36,892 nucleotides of DNA from JAHELQ01 sp965603365 (lineage in GTDB: Bacteria > Acidobacteriota > Aminicenantia > UBA2199): positions 1 through 36,892 of the forward strand of contig CBFDCR010000051.1 in assembly GCA_965603365.1 (NCBI GenBank), in the 5' to 3' direction. A program made the translations under genes and the position numbers. The notes beneath the pieces were generated by a model. That model was not told the DNA's origin. It saw only the letters and a program-made list of their open reading frames with translations, and did not search any database. Numbering within the stretch: position 1 is the first letter of the stretch; each line of letters begins with the position of its first letter. Positions 24,527 to 32,793 of the stretch are shown here, piece by piece.

Positions 24527-24556
24527 CTTTACACCTCCGTATATTTAAGATCCCTA

Positions 24557-24585
24557 ATCATACCCCAAAGAGCAAATTTTATCAA
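24557..24585 (-). promoter_or_regulatory. sigma-70 promoter for FadL-type gene
   Basis: On the minus strand, TTGATA (24585-24580), 17-bp spacer, TATGAT (24562-24557). The leader carries GGAGGTG ahead of ATG 24526. Within the 24527-25079 gene-free region this is the leftward promoter. Confidence 0.65.
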
Positions 24586-24700
24586 TCCCAGTATGGCACT
24601 TATAAAGTATTTACAGGCATTCTGAATATTTCGGCTCGGGACGAGAAATGGGGGAAGGTATTTAAGAGAAAAATACGGGACAGTCTGGAAATGTGCACCC

Positions 24701-24952
24701 GCGACCTCAATAATTGAGCTCATGACCTCAACGATTGACCTCGCGACCTCAACGATTGAGCTCATGACCTGAAAGTTTGAGCTCGCGACCTCAACGATTG
24801 AGCTCATGACCTGAAAGTTTGAGCTCACGACCTCAACGATTGAGCTCGCGACCTCAACGATTGAGCTCGTGACCTGAAAGTTTGAGCTCGCGACCTCAAC
24901 GATTGAGCTCGAGACCTGAACATTTCACCTCACGCCCTCAACAAGTCAGCCC
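24701..24952. repeat. twelve 21-bp tandem repeats (two alternating unit types)
   Basis: Twelve head-to-tail units of exactly 21 bp, in the 552-bp gap between divergent genes. Each unit reads NNGACCT, a variable 7-9 base core and GAGCTC. Type A has CTCAACGATT (units 1-3, 5, 7, 8, 10; unit 1 with one change) and type B CTGAAAGTTT (units 4, 6, 9). Units 11 and 12 are degenerate, as at an array edge. Nine units end in a perfect GAGCTC palindrome. 21 bp equals two helical turns, so repeats face one side of the helix. There are no CRISPR spacers. On the minus strand the array can be read as heptapeptides such as SSIVEVA and SSNFQVM. The rest of the gap holds only the two promoters. Confidence 0.95.
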
Positions 24953-24993
24953 TTAAATTCAACCACTGACCGCGATTTTGGGTGTTTAAGAGG

Positions 24994-25022
24994 TTGTTTG
25001 GGGTTGACAGTAATTGTATAAT
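24994..25022 (+). promoter_or_regulatory. sigma-70 promoter for STAND ATPase
   Basis: TTGTTT (24994-24999), 17-bp spacer, TATAAT (25017-25022). It begins 41 bp after the end of the 21-bp repeat array. The leader contains AAGGAGG before GTG 25080. Confidence 0.55.
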
Positions 25023-25079
25023 ATTCATCTGTATCGGGTAAACATCAATGGAGATAAAGTGAAGCAAGGAGGTTAGATA

Positions 25080-26825
25080 GTGGCTGACAACAGGTTGATC
25101 GACAGAACGGAGATTGAAAATACCATCGTGGAAAAGGTGGAGGCCGGCGGTGCCGCCATTGGGCTGCAAGGGCCGCCGGGAATCGGCAAGACCACCATTA
25201 TCGGAAGGGTTGCGGGCGAATTGGCCCGGAAGGGATACGATGCCATTATGATCCGCGGCCGCACCGCGGCGCCGCTGATTTTGAAAGAGATCTCCCTCAA
25301 GGCAAAGGCGGAGGGCGCTAAGGAGGCCCAGGAGATATTCGAGGCCGATATCGATCTAAAGGCAAAGTACAACCAATTGCTGGAAAATTTTCTTTCCTAC
25401 AAGAAGGTTTTGTTGATACTGGACCATTTTGAAGAGAATCAAACCCGGGGAGGAAAAATTTTACGGCAGAGTTTAAGGGAATTCCTCGGGCTTTTACTCG
25501 ACTCGCTGAAAGGTAAAGACCTGGCCGTATCGGTGCTGATCGCCAGCCAATACCGGGCAGCGGGATTCGACCCGGTAAAGGTGCCGGGATTTTCCCAGGA
25601 TGAGTTTGCCGACTTCCTGGAGGGGACAGGTGCGCTGAAACAGTCGGATGGGGAGACGAGGCAGGCCATCCTGAACGATATCGGCGGCAGCCCTATGGCC
25701 CTGAGACTGCTGGACAGGATCGCCTCTAAAGAGTTCGGCGGTCAACATATTTCCTGGCCGAAGTTAAAGGAGTCGATCCCCGGCTTAAAACGAAGGATCT
25801 TGCAGGAAAAGAGGGATGAAGAGGCGCTGATCCGCATTCTCTTAAATAAGCTCCTAAAAAATTTAGACGAGAAGCAAATACGGCTGCTGCAGGCCATCTC
25901 CATTTACGACCTTCCTGTCGGCAGCGCCGCTATCGAGGGCCTGGATGGTGAGGCGGTCGATGAAGATAGAACCGCCCTGTCAAAACTCTCCTTGCTGGAG
26001 TACAGCAAAGACCTGGATCGCTATGACATCCATCCCTTTACCGCCGCCTATGTGCTGGACAAGATGGAAAAAAAGCAAAAGAAGGAATGGCACGGCCGGG
26101 CCGGGCAATTTATGGCGAATCTGAAAGATGAAGAGGGCAAAAAATCCATCGATGACTACCTGGCGGCCCGCCGACATTACCTGCTGGCCGGCCAATGGGA
26201 GCGGGCGGCCGAGATCGCCCTAGAACTGGGCGCCTATTTAACGGGAATCGGGTTTCCCGAATTTTCTTTTCAACTGCTGATCGAAGTGGCCGGAAAAAAA
26301 TTGAGCGAACCGAATCGCGCCGGGGTCCACTACCAGATCGGGCAAATCTGTCTGAAAAGAGAGGATTACCCGGCGGCCCTAAAATACCTGCTTACCGCCT
26401 TTTTGCTTTTCGTCAAATTGCAGTCCCAATATGCCGGGCCGGTCAAAAAGGCCATCGTCGGGCTGCGGGAGAAGATGGACAGCGGGGCCTTCGAGGAGAT
26501 TTTGCGGGAATTCGATATCCCGGCCGACGAATTCGGTCCGGAAGTGGTCGAGCAGCAGGAATTCCTGGATTTCCTGGATCGGCTTACCGTCGATGTGGTT
26601 CACTTCTTTGAGAAATCCTCCGCCGAAAAGGAGCGGATTGTGGATCTGTTAACCGGCATGGTGAAGGAACCTGCCTATGATACACCGGATCTGCAGAAAT
26701 TTAAGATTTATTTCCAGATGCTGTTGAATTATATTCACCGGGATGATATTGAAAAATATCGCCAGGCACTCTCCCCGGAGTTAAAATCGTTATTCGATAG
26801 AATTCTTCATGACAGTCGGCAGTAA
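25080..26825 (+). CDS. STAND-type (AP-ATPase-like) NTPase with helical C-terminus
   Basis: 581 residues. Walker A GPPGIGKTT (31-39), Walker B LLILDHFE (111-118) and a STAND-type GxP motif, GGSPMAL (202-208), are present. LDEKQIRLLQAISIYDLPVG (about 260) resembles the winged-helix following NB-ARC domains. The C-terminal half is helical, with two TPR-like stretches near 375-445. No effector or toxin domain is recognisable at either end, unlike typical STAND signalling or defence proteins. It begins with GTG after AAGGAGG. The 21-bp array lies just upstream of its promoter. A role as a regulator or sensor is inferred. Confidence 0.75.
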   Translation: MADNRLIDRTEIENTIVEKVEAGGAAIGLQGPPGIGKTTIIGRVAGELARKGYDAIMIRGRTAAPLILKEISLKAKAEGAKEAQEIFEADIDLKAKYNQLLENFLSYKKVLLILDHFEENQTRGGKILRQSLREFLGLLLDSLKGKDLAVSVLIASQYRAAGFDPVKVPGFSQDEFADFLEGTGALKQSDGETRQAILNDIGGSPMALRLLDRIASKEFGGQHISWPKLKESIPGLKRRILQEKRDEEALIRILLNKLLKNLDEKQIRLLQAISIYDLPVGSAAIEGLDGEAVDEDRTALSKLSLLEYSKDLDRYDIHPFTAAYVLDKMEKKQKKEWHGRAGQFMANLKDEEGKKSIDDYLAARRHYLLAGQWERAAEIALELGAYLTGIGFPEFSFQLLIEVAGKKLSEPNRAGVHYQIGQICLKREDYPAALKYLLTAFLLFVKLQSQYAGPVKKAIVGLREKMDSGAFEEILREFDIPADEFGPEVVEQQEFLDFLDRLTVDVVHFFEKSSAEKERIVDLLTGMVKEPAYDTPDLQKFKIYFQMLLNYIHRDDIEKYRQALSPELKSLFDRILHDSRQ

Positions 26826-26860
26826 GGCAAAGATTTTTGACATAAATACGATTTTTGAGC

Positions 26861-26889
26861 TTGAAAAATTTTGTAACTTCTTATAAGAT
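26861..26889 (+). promoter_or_regulatory. candidate sigma-70 promoter for porin/binding-protein pair
   Basis: TTGAAA (26861-26866), 17-bp spacer, TAAGAT (26884-26889). The leader of about 45 nt carries AGGAGG before ATG 26942. Confidence 0.45.
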
Positions 26890-26941
26890 AGAAAGTGCAA
26901 GAGGAGGAAACATCGAAATTATATTGAATCAGGAGGACAGT

Positions 26942-28168
26942 ATGAAGAGTGGATTAATATTTTTGTTTTTAACCGTATTGCTTGTTTCATTTTCGCTCAA
27001 TGGGGAGAACATATCCGACAGAATAAGGTTGAACGGCTTCCTTTCCCAGGGATTTGTCTATACGACCGACAACGATTTCATCCCCAACTCCGGCAAAAAG
27101 GGTTCATTCGAGTTGGCCGAATTCGGCATTACCCTGTCGGTGGATGTGACCGACAGGCTGCATCTGGGTTTCCAGCTTTTGTCGAGGGATTTCGGTAATA
27201 TCGGCAACCACAACCTCAAACTGGATTGGGGATTTGCCGATTACCGTTTTGCCGATTTTTTCGGTATTCGGGTCGGCAAGGTCAAGACTCCGGTTGCCCT
27301 GTATAACGAAATCCGCAATACCGATGCGCTCTATTCCATGGCGGTTCTGCCCCAGAGTATCTACGATGAATTCTATCGGTCGGTATTCGTGGCCTACGAA
27401 GGATTGGGCATCTACGGAAACCTGAATTTCGGCAGCCTGGGAGATTTTGACTACCATATGTATTACGGTTCCGTCAGTCATACCGACGACGCTCCCTATA
27501 TCTGGCAGATCAAGAACGTCCTCAATTGGGGCGTTGCCGGCAGCGGCGTGTATGTGTCCGATACCCGGTTGGATACGGAGTCATTCTACGGCGGCAGAAT
27601 GATCTGGAACACTCCTCTCAAGGGGCTTCGGCTGGCGGGAAGTTACGCCTACCTCAAGGCCAACATGGATAGCATGTTAAACATCCCCCTTAGCCAGCCG
27701 TCGCATCTTTACGGACGGATGGAATTAACAGGCGGCTTTTTCCTATCCCTGGAATATGTGCTGGGCGACCTGACCATCTCCTCCGAATATATGGAGCTGC
27801 CGGTGGACATTTTTATCAACACCCAGGGGCAGGATATGCTGATGTCGGATGAAATTATGCAGGGCTATTACGTGATGGTATCCTATTTGTTCGGCGACAA
27901 ATTGACCCTGACGTTCCTCTACGATCACTTTTACGCGGATAAAGACGATAAGGAAGGGCTGGCAGCCATTGCCGTGGGCAATCCCGCCTATTTTCACTGG
28001 CAAAAGGACATTGCCGTTGGACTGCGCTATGATGTGAATTTCAACTGGACCATCAAGCTGGAATGGCATAAGATCGATGGGCTGTCCAAGTCGTACATTT
28101 TCAGTGACCCGATGGGGCTTACCCAAAAATGGAACATGATCGTGGCCAAGTGTTCATTTAATTTCTAA
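26942..28168 (+). CDS. outer-membrane porin-like beta-barrel protein
   Basis: 408 residues with a signal peptide (MKSGLIFLFLTVLLVSFSLNG). The mature N-terminus (IRLNGFLSQGFVYTTDNDFI) followed by SFELAEFGITLSVDVTDRLHL and FGIRVGKVKTPVALYNEIR is the pattern of DcaP- or OprP-like porins, with strand after strand of alternating hydrophobic residues. The last residue is Phe (KCSFNF), as expected for an outer-membrane barrel. The frame opens at 26855, but ATG 26942 is preferred for its AGGAGG and the signal peptide. The PstS-like gene follows after 12 bp, and the pair probably serves one function, possibly anion or phosphate-related. Confidence 0.75.
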   Translation: MKSGLIFLFLTVLLVSFSLNGENISDRIRLNGFLSQGFVYTTDNDFIPNSGKKGSFELAEFGITLSVDVTDRLHLGFQLLSRDFGNIGNHNLKLDWGFADYRFADFFGIRVGKVKTPVALYNEIRNTDALYSMAVLPQSIYDEFYRSVFVAYEGLGIYGNLNFGSLGDFDYHMYYGSVSHTDDAPYIWQIKNVLNWGVAGSGVYVSDTRLDTESFYGGRMIWNTPLKGLRLAGSYAYLKANMDSMLNIPLSQPSHLYGRMELTGGFFLSLEYVLGDLTISSEYMELPVDIFINTQGQDMLMSDEIMQGYYVMVSYLFGDKLTLTFLYDHFYADKDDKEGLAAIAVGNPAYFHWQKDIAVGLRYDVNFNWTIKLEWHKIDGLSKSYIFSDPMGLTQKWNMIVAKCSFNF

Positions 28169-28180
28169 AAGGAGTCGACC

Positions 28181-28627
28181 ATGAATATCAAAAAGGTTAT
28201 TATGATCTGGATAATGGTGAGTTTTTCTGCTGTCGCCCTGGCAGCCAATTATGCCATTATCGTCCATAAAGGGAATCCGGAGAGCGAAATTTCTTCCAGG
28301 GAATTAAAAAGGATTTTTCTGGGGAAAAAGACCACCTGGCCGAATGGGGACAAAATTGAAATTGCCGTTTTGAGAGAAGGGGATGTACATAAGGAATTTT
28401 TGAAAGATGTGGTGGGCAAGAGCCCATTACAGTTTTCCCTCTACTGGAAGAGATTCATCTTTACCGGGACCGCCACCCCCCTGAAGATTGTGAAGTCCGA
28501 AGGGGAAATGAAGGCCTTTATCCGGGCCAATCCGGAGGCTGTCGGCTATATCTCCGTGGAGGCCCTGGATGATACGGTCAAAAGAATCTTTATTCGAAAG
28601 ATGGTCAGGATAGAAAGCGAATTCTAA
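28181..28627 (+). CDS. short PstS-like periplasmic binding protein
   Basis: 148 residues, with signal peptide ending ALAA near residue 22. The body (ISSRELKRIFLGKKTTWPNG, IEIAVLREG, LQFSLYWKRFIFTG and AVGYISVEAL) matches the small PBP-like-2 proteins that resemble one lobe of phosphate-binding PstS. It is half the length of PstS, so it is not a complete transport receptor. It probably is a periplasmic partner of the porin encoded 12 bp upstream. AGGAG precedes the ATG. No ABC transporter genes are adjacent. Confidence 0.8.
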   Translation: MNIKKVIMIWIMVSFSAVALAANYAIIVHKGNPESEISSRELKRIFLGKKTTWPNGDKIEIAVLREGDVHKEFLKDVVGKSPLQFSLYWKRFIFTGTATPLKIVKSEGEMKAFIRANPEAVGYISVEALDDTVKRIFIRKMVRIESEF

Positions 28628-28685
28628 CTCCTAACGGCAGGGATCAGCCTCGCGCCTCGCTCGATCCCCGGTTGGATAGGTTATT

Positions 28686-30851
28686 CTACCTGAAAGAAAT
28701 TTTTAAAGAGATTGGCAGCCAGACCTTTACACCGATATCCCCTTTGCGGCCGGGCCGATACTTCCACTGCTTCAGGGTGTGGACCAAAACCGCCGAGATG
28801 TCGTCAGGAACCCTGCTCAGGATGTTAACATCTTCCACACTGCCGTTTTCGTCGATTAAAATCGTTGCCCGTACCGTACTCCTCCTGCCGGCATAGGTCT
28901 CCCGGATGGCGATCGGGAATTTCGGCGGCTCCCCGGCTATTTTAACCGGCCTTGCCGTCAATTCATTGAGGCTTACCATTTCGACCGCTTGTACTGTCTT
29001 TTCGGGTTCTCTCTCTTCCCCCTTTCCGATTTCATCTTCCGATTCCACCTTTTTGAAGGAGAATTTTATCTCCGCCGGCAGCCAGACCTTTACCCTGACG
29101 TTATTTTGCCGGGCGGGTCGGTATTTCCACTTCTGTACTGTGTCGACGACTATCGCCCGGATGTCCTGGGGAATATCGTTTAGTACTTTAACTCCCTCCA
29201 CATTCCCGTTCTCATCGATCAAGACGGAGATCTGGGCCGTCCCCCGTTTGCCTGCATAATTTTTGCTGATCGTCAATGGAAATTTCGGCTCTTCGGCGGC
29301 TATCTCCAGCGGTGGTTGACTCACTTCGGCCAGGGACAGTTCTACCGCCTTTTGCTCTTTGGGCAAAGTTCCGGGAGATTCTTTTCCCCCCGATTCAGAT
29401 TCCTGAGGCTCGTCTGTTCCGGCGATCTCCCGGGGCTGCGGCGGCTGTACTCTAGCCCGGTCCGGGGACGGTTTTCCCCCTTCATCGAGCTTGATCCCCC
29501 GCGCCCGAATGTCCTGTTTGATGCCCTCGATTTCTTCCTGCTTTTGCTGCTCGATTTTTTGGATTAGTTGATCCCGCTCTTTTGCCTGGGCCTCTTTTTT
29601 ACTATCATCCTCGGTAATTTTTTTTTCATACGTCGACTTCAATTCTTCGATCTTCTTTTGATAGTATTGCTCCAGTCGGGCGATCTTCGTCTCCATTTCG
29701 CTAACCGCCGTGTATTCCTGTTTTTTCTGATTCAAGTAATCCACATATTGAAACACGCCGAAGCCGACGGCCGCCGCCACAATGACAACGAGGACAAAAA
29801 TGAAATATTTATTCTTTGAGCCTTTTTTTTCGGTAAATTCTATCGGTGTGCTGATTTTTTCGGTGACGCCGCTCTCTACTTTTTCAGGGATAGACATACA
29901 TAATTCTTCGCACAGTTGCCGCCTTTCCTGCTGCATCGTTTCCTGGTAAAGGGCGTACATCAATGAAGCTAAATCGGAAGCGAACGAGGAGGTATCTTCG
30001 ATTCCGAAGTATTCCTTAATATAAATCCTGAATTCCTTCGTTGTCTTAAACCTTTTACGGATATCCGGGTTTAACGTCTTTCTGAAAAAGTTAATCAGGT
30101 TGGTTAGAAATTCTTTGTCGGTGGAGGGTATGTTGTATGAAAAACTGATGCTGGTGATGGTACGTTCAAAACCTTCACCCGGCAGGTAGGAGAAATATTG
30201 GCCCGTCAACATTCGATAGACAATATAGCCGAGATGATAAATATCGGCCTGCTGGACAACCTCTTCACCCTTGATGAATTCCGGGGTGAGCCAGGCACCG
30301 TATTTTTTGATGGTATGGGATATGATATTCTCACTTTTATCAATAAAGGGCCAGACGCCAAAATATTTTACGAATACTTTCCCATTGTAACCGATAATGA
30401 TATGGTCGGGCGTCAAAAATCCATGAAAAAGAGCTTCGCGGCCGAAATCGATGCTGACCCCCAGATCAATCAAATTGGCCAGGGCAATCACAATGGAGAA
30501 AGTTAGGTCGAATTTAACGGGCACCTTTTTCCTGGCGGAATCCTCCATGATCTGATCGAGAGTTTTGCCTTCTATATACGGGAAAAGCAGCAAGGATTTA
30601 TCGTCTTTTTCGATGATTCTTTCCGGAGAGTACAGTTTAGGCCTGCCGACCCTGGCGATGGCTTCCAGCAGTATCTGGATTTTGGCCCAGGCTGAGGGTT
30701 CTTTCAATAGAAAGGGATGGACCTCGGTTAACAACCTGTGGCCGGTGGGTTTGTGGTTTTCCAACTTTACTGCCCGATAGTTCCTGCCCAGGGAGTCGGT
30801 TCCCACTTCTTCCAGAATGACAAAATCATCCACGATGTCGTATTGCTTCAT
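28686..30851 (-). CDS. pseudokinase fused through a membrane helix to two TonB C-terminal domains
   Basis: 721 residues. Residues 1-285 have the Hanks-kinase fold order, but catalytic positions are lost. HRDxxxxN reads HGFLTPDH (143-150), DFG reads YFG (163-165), and the ATP-binding VAxK Lys is missing; a TPE remnant of APE remains near 189. A transmembrane helix spans about 349-371, followed by a charged coiled coil (about 375-450), a Pro/Glu linker and two TonB_C domains (about 522-600 and 642-721). Each has the family pattern YAGKRGTxxxxxLIDENGxVExVxV and W-KYRPxR. TonB links inner-membrane energy to outer-membrane receptors. Here a cytosolic pseudokinase would sit on that rod. It has its own promoter. 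Confidence 0.85.
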   Translation of the reverse strand: MKQYDIVDDFVILEEVGTDSLGRNYRAVKLENHKPTGHRLLTEVHPFLLKEPSAWAKIQILLEAIARVGRPKLYSPERIIEKDDKSLLLFPYIEGKTLDQIMEDSARKKVPVKFDLTFSIVIALANLIDLGVSIDFGREALFHGFLTPDHIIIGYNGKVFVKYFGVWPFIDKSENIISHTIKKYGAWLTPEFIKGEEVVQQADIYHLGYIVYRMLTGQYFSYLPGEGFERTITSISFSYNIPSTDKEFLTNLINFFRKTLNPDIRKRFKTTKEFRIYIKEYFGIEDTSSFASDLASLMYALYQETMQQERRQLCEELCMSIPEKVESGVTEKISTPIEFTEKKGSKNKYFIFVLVVIVAAAVGFGVFQYVDYLNQKKQEYTAVSEMETKIARLEQYYQKKIEELKSTYEKKITEDDSKKEAQAKERDQLIQKIEQQKQEEIEGIKQDIRARGIKLDEGGKPSPDRARVQPPQPREIAGTDEPQESESGGKESPGTLPKEQKAVELSLAEVSQPPLEIAAEEPKFPLTISKNYAGKRGTAQISVLIDENGNVEGVKVLNDIPQDIRAIVVDTVQKWKYRPARQNNVRVKVWLPAEIKFSFKKVESEDEIGKGEEREPEKTVQAVEMVSLNELTARPVKIAGEPPKFPIAIRETYAGRRSTVRATILIDENGSVEDVNILSRVPDDISAVLVHTLKQWKYRPGRKGDIGVKVWLPISLKISFR

Positions 30852-30869
30852 ATTTCACCCTCTCCGTAG

Positions 30870-30898
30870 ATAATATAAAATTATCAAAAAAATATCAA
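30870..30898 (-). promoter_or_regulatory. sigma-70 promoter for pseudokinase-TonB gene
   Basis: On the minus strand, TTGATA (30898-30893), 17-bp spacer, TATTAT (30875-30870), in the 69-bp gap. The leader holds GGAGAGGG before ATG 30851. The gene is thus separable from the ATPase-TOPRIM cassette upstream. Confidence 0.6.
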
Positions 30899-30920
30899 TA
30901 TCAGACGCCAAATTTATTTT

Positions 30921-31532
30921 TTATTTTAATTGCCCAAGAAAGTGAATTAATGGTTTCAACTCTTCCGAATCAAAATTCCAGTAGCCTTTTAATGCCCCCA
31001 CCCCCACTGAGTTTGCGATTTCCGGCATGGCAGCCAGAAAGGCCTGGGCCTTTGCCTTCGACCGGTTTTTGGGCGGAGGTTCCAGCACTTTGACGCAACC
31101 AATAAAACCACTCACGCACTCAATCGCCTTATGGTCTTTTACGGTTCTTAAGCAGAGATCTTCGAGCATTCCTTTGCTGGCGTTATCGGGCATAATAAAG
31201 ATTCCCACTCGGGGTTTTGAACTTGAAAACTGTCCGGCTTTCTCCGGTGGGGTCAGCCCTATATTTTTTATAATTCCCGCTATACTGGCAAAAGCACCGG
31301 CGGCATTTTCGTCGGCATCGCGAATGATTGCGATGTGTTCGAGTCTGTTAAAGCCGGATGCCTTTTGCAGCACCGGCATTTTATTCTTAAATTGCGCCTT
31401 CCCGCCAACTTCCCTTATGTCTACCAGGTCGGTCATGTTGATGTATTTTAACAATTTTTCAAAAAAGTTTATCTCATCCTCTCCCTCTACTACCAGGAGT
31501 CTCTTTTTTGTGATGGGTTCCGGAGTCGACAT
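30921..31532 (-). CDS. DUF3226-like TOPRIM protein, probable nuclease effector
   Basis: 203 residues. LLVVEGEDEINFF puts the TOPRIM catalytic Glu at 16 and IAIIRDADENAAG the DxD at 72-74. The spacing, and later GIFIMPDNASKGMLEDLC and a C-terminal K-AQAFLAAMP stretch, fit the DUF3226 family. TOPRIM domains bind divalent metal and cleave nucleic acid, as in OLD-family nucleases. ATG overlaps the ATPase stop as TAATG, so the two are translated together. It is probably the effector of a two-gene defence cassette. Confidence 0.78.
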   Translation of the reverse strand: MSTPEPITKKRLLVVEGEDEINFFEKLLKYINMTDLVDIREVGGKAQFKNKMPVLQKASGFNRLEHIAIIRDADENAAGAFASIAGIIKNIGLTPPEKAGQFSSSKPRVGIFIMPDNASKGMLEDLCLRTVKDHKAIECVSGFIGCVKVLEPPPKNRSKAKAQAFLAAMPEIANSVGVGALKGYWNFDSEELKPLIHFLGQLK

Positions 31533-32629
31533 TATCGGATCTCCCAGCCGCTTTCCAGTGAGCTTTTAAGTAACTGGTGATTAAATTCAACCAATTGCAT
31601 ACGATCATCCTCCTTTTCCATTCTGTATAAACGCATATTATCTTCCTGGGCCGAAAATTTCTCGTAGGCATTACTGTAGGCTTTGATATTTTCAAAGGAA
31701 TGGGTGGTGGCAAAGATTTGAACGTTGAATTGCCGGGCCGATTCAAAGATGGCCGTCCACAGGAGTTCCAGGGTGGAATAGTGGAATCCATTTTCGCTCT
31801 CATCAATGAGTACGACTCCATTGGAGGCATCATGGATCGCCAGGATAATGGACAGAAGCCGGTTAATCCCTTCCCCGATCAAATTCATCGGCAAGATTTT
31901 CTCCAGGCCGATATCGCAATACAATATATTTTCAAAACCTAAAGCCAGGTCCTTGATCTCCGGTTCCAGCTTTTGCAGGATGTCTATGATACTCTTCTCC
32001 TGCTTTTTTATGAGAATGTCATTAAATCTCCTGGCATTGCTCTCGAACGTATAATTGGAGTGGATAAATACTCCCTTTCGAGATTCAGTATAATCTTCGG
32101 TTAATTTTGTATCCAGCTTTTGTCCTATGGCTTTGATCAAGGAGGAAAACGTATCCGGTTTTTTAGAATTTTCTTTTTTAATCGAGGCTTCGAGAGAGAG
32201 TCCGATAATCTTATCAATCTGGACGGTATGATTGTCTTTGGCCACGATGCTGCCGCCTTTATCTGTCGCTTCTAACATAGATGTTTCTTTTAACGGTTTT
32301 ATAGTCAACGATCTGCTCTCTTTGGGTTTGATCAATTCTCCTTTTAATGTCAAACGAGAATTAAAATCCAGTTTGTAAAAAAACAGAGACCATGTGTATT
32401 CTGTAATATAATGAAAGTTCCTGAATGAATTGATTACCACAGGTAATCTGGGATTGGCCGGTCCGGTAAGCAGGAAGATAGCTTCCAGTATACTGGTCTT
32501 ACCGCTGTTGTTTTGTCCCACAAACAGGTTGAACTGCCTGGGATCTTTTATCTCCAACGATGAGATGCCTCTAAAATTTTCAATTCTAATCTTTTTATAC
32601 ACCGGTTCCCTCCTGGGCGTATTATTCAT
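31532..32629 (-). CDS. OLD/RecF-like AAA ATPase of a two-gene cassette
   Basis: 365 residues of the AAA_15/AAA_21 (OLD, RecF, SMC-like) type. KKIRIENFRGISSLEIKDPR leads into Walker A GQNNSGKT (38-45). A signature-like LIGEGINRLLSIILAI is followed by Walker B VVLIDESENGFH and a H-loop in IFATTHSFE. The middle, about 90-230, is the variable arm. Such ATPases pair with TOPRIM proteins in OLD, Gabija (fused) and PARIS-type systems. Here the pair is split into two overlapping genes. An AT-rich region with TATAAT precedes the ATG, but no clear ribosome-binding site beyond CGGA. Confidence 0.85.
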   Translation of the reverse strand: MNNTPRREPVYKKIRIENFRGISSLEIKDPRQFNLFVGQNNSGKTSILEAIFLLTGPANPRLPVVINSFRNFHYITEYTWSLFFYKLDFNSRLTLKGELIKPKESRSLTIKPLKETSMLEATDKGGSIVAKDNHTVQIDKIIGLSLEASIKKENSKKPDTFSSLIKAIGQKLDTKLTEDYTESRKGVFIHSNYTFESNARRFNDILIKKQEKSIIDILQKLEPEIKDLALGFENILYCDIGLEKILPMNLIGEGINRLLSIILAIHDASNGVVLIDESENGFHYSTLELLWTAIFESARQFNVQIFATTHSFENIKAYSNAYEKFSAQEDNMRLYRMEKEDDRMQLVEFNHQLLKSSLESGWEIR

Positions 32630-32723
32630 TTCCGAAAATACAATTATAATATAATTTCAAAAAAAAAGAAAATAAAGATCAATCCCCTCCCGGAATTTGT
32701 GAGACAGACGCGATATGTGTTTA

Positions 32724-32770
32724 TACAAATAGCTGCCAGGCAACATTTACCTGCGAGACCTGTATTTGTA
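32724..32770. repeat. inverted repeat in gap between unknown gene and ATPase
   Basis: TACAAATA (32724-32731) and its exact complement TATTTGTA (32763-32770), with CAGG/CCTG pairs between them. It lies in the 164-bp gap after the 964-residue gene. There is no T-run, so terminator function is not supported. It may be an operator for the ATPase-TOPRIM cassette. Confidence 0.35.
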
Positions 32771-32793
32771 CCCATAGGGATTGCTAAAAATAT

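Noticed and set aside
24529..24828. 99-codon minus-strand frame reading through the 21-bp repeats as heptapeptides
   Set aside because: It is open because 21 is divisible by 3. It starts at a GTG inside the array with no ribosome-binding site, and its unique half overlaps the FadL promoter and ends at its start codon. Translation is possible but not supported.
24701..24952. CRISPR array
   Set aside because: Units are contiguous with no unique spacers, the period is only 21 bp, and no cas genes are in the window.
28640..28670. Terminator between the convergent PstS-like and pseudokinase genes
   Set aside because: GGGATC and GATCCC can pair, but there is no T-run on either strand and the loop is long.
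30921..32629. Calling the ATPase-TOPRIM pair PARIS (ariA/ariB)
   Set aside because: The TOPRIM partner resembles DUF3226 rather than DUF4435, and I cannot run the profile comparison. It is left as PARIS/OLD-like only.
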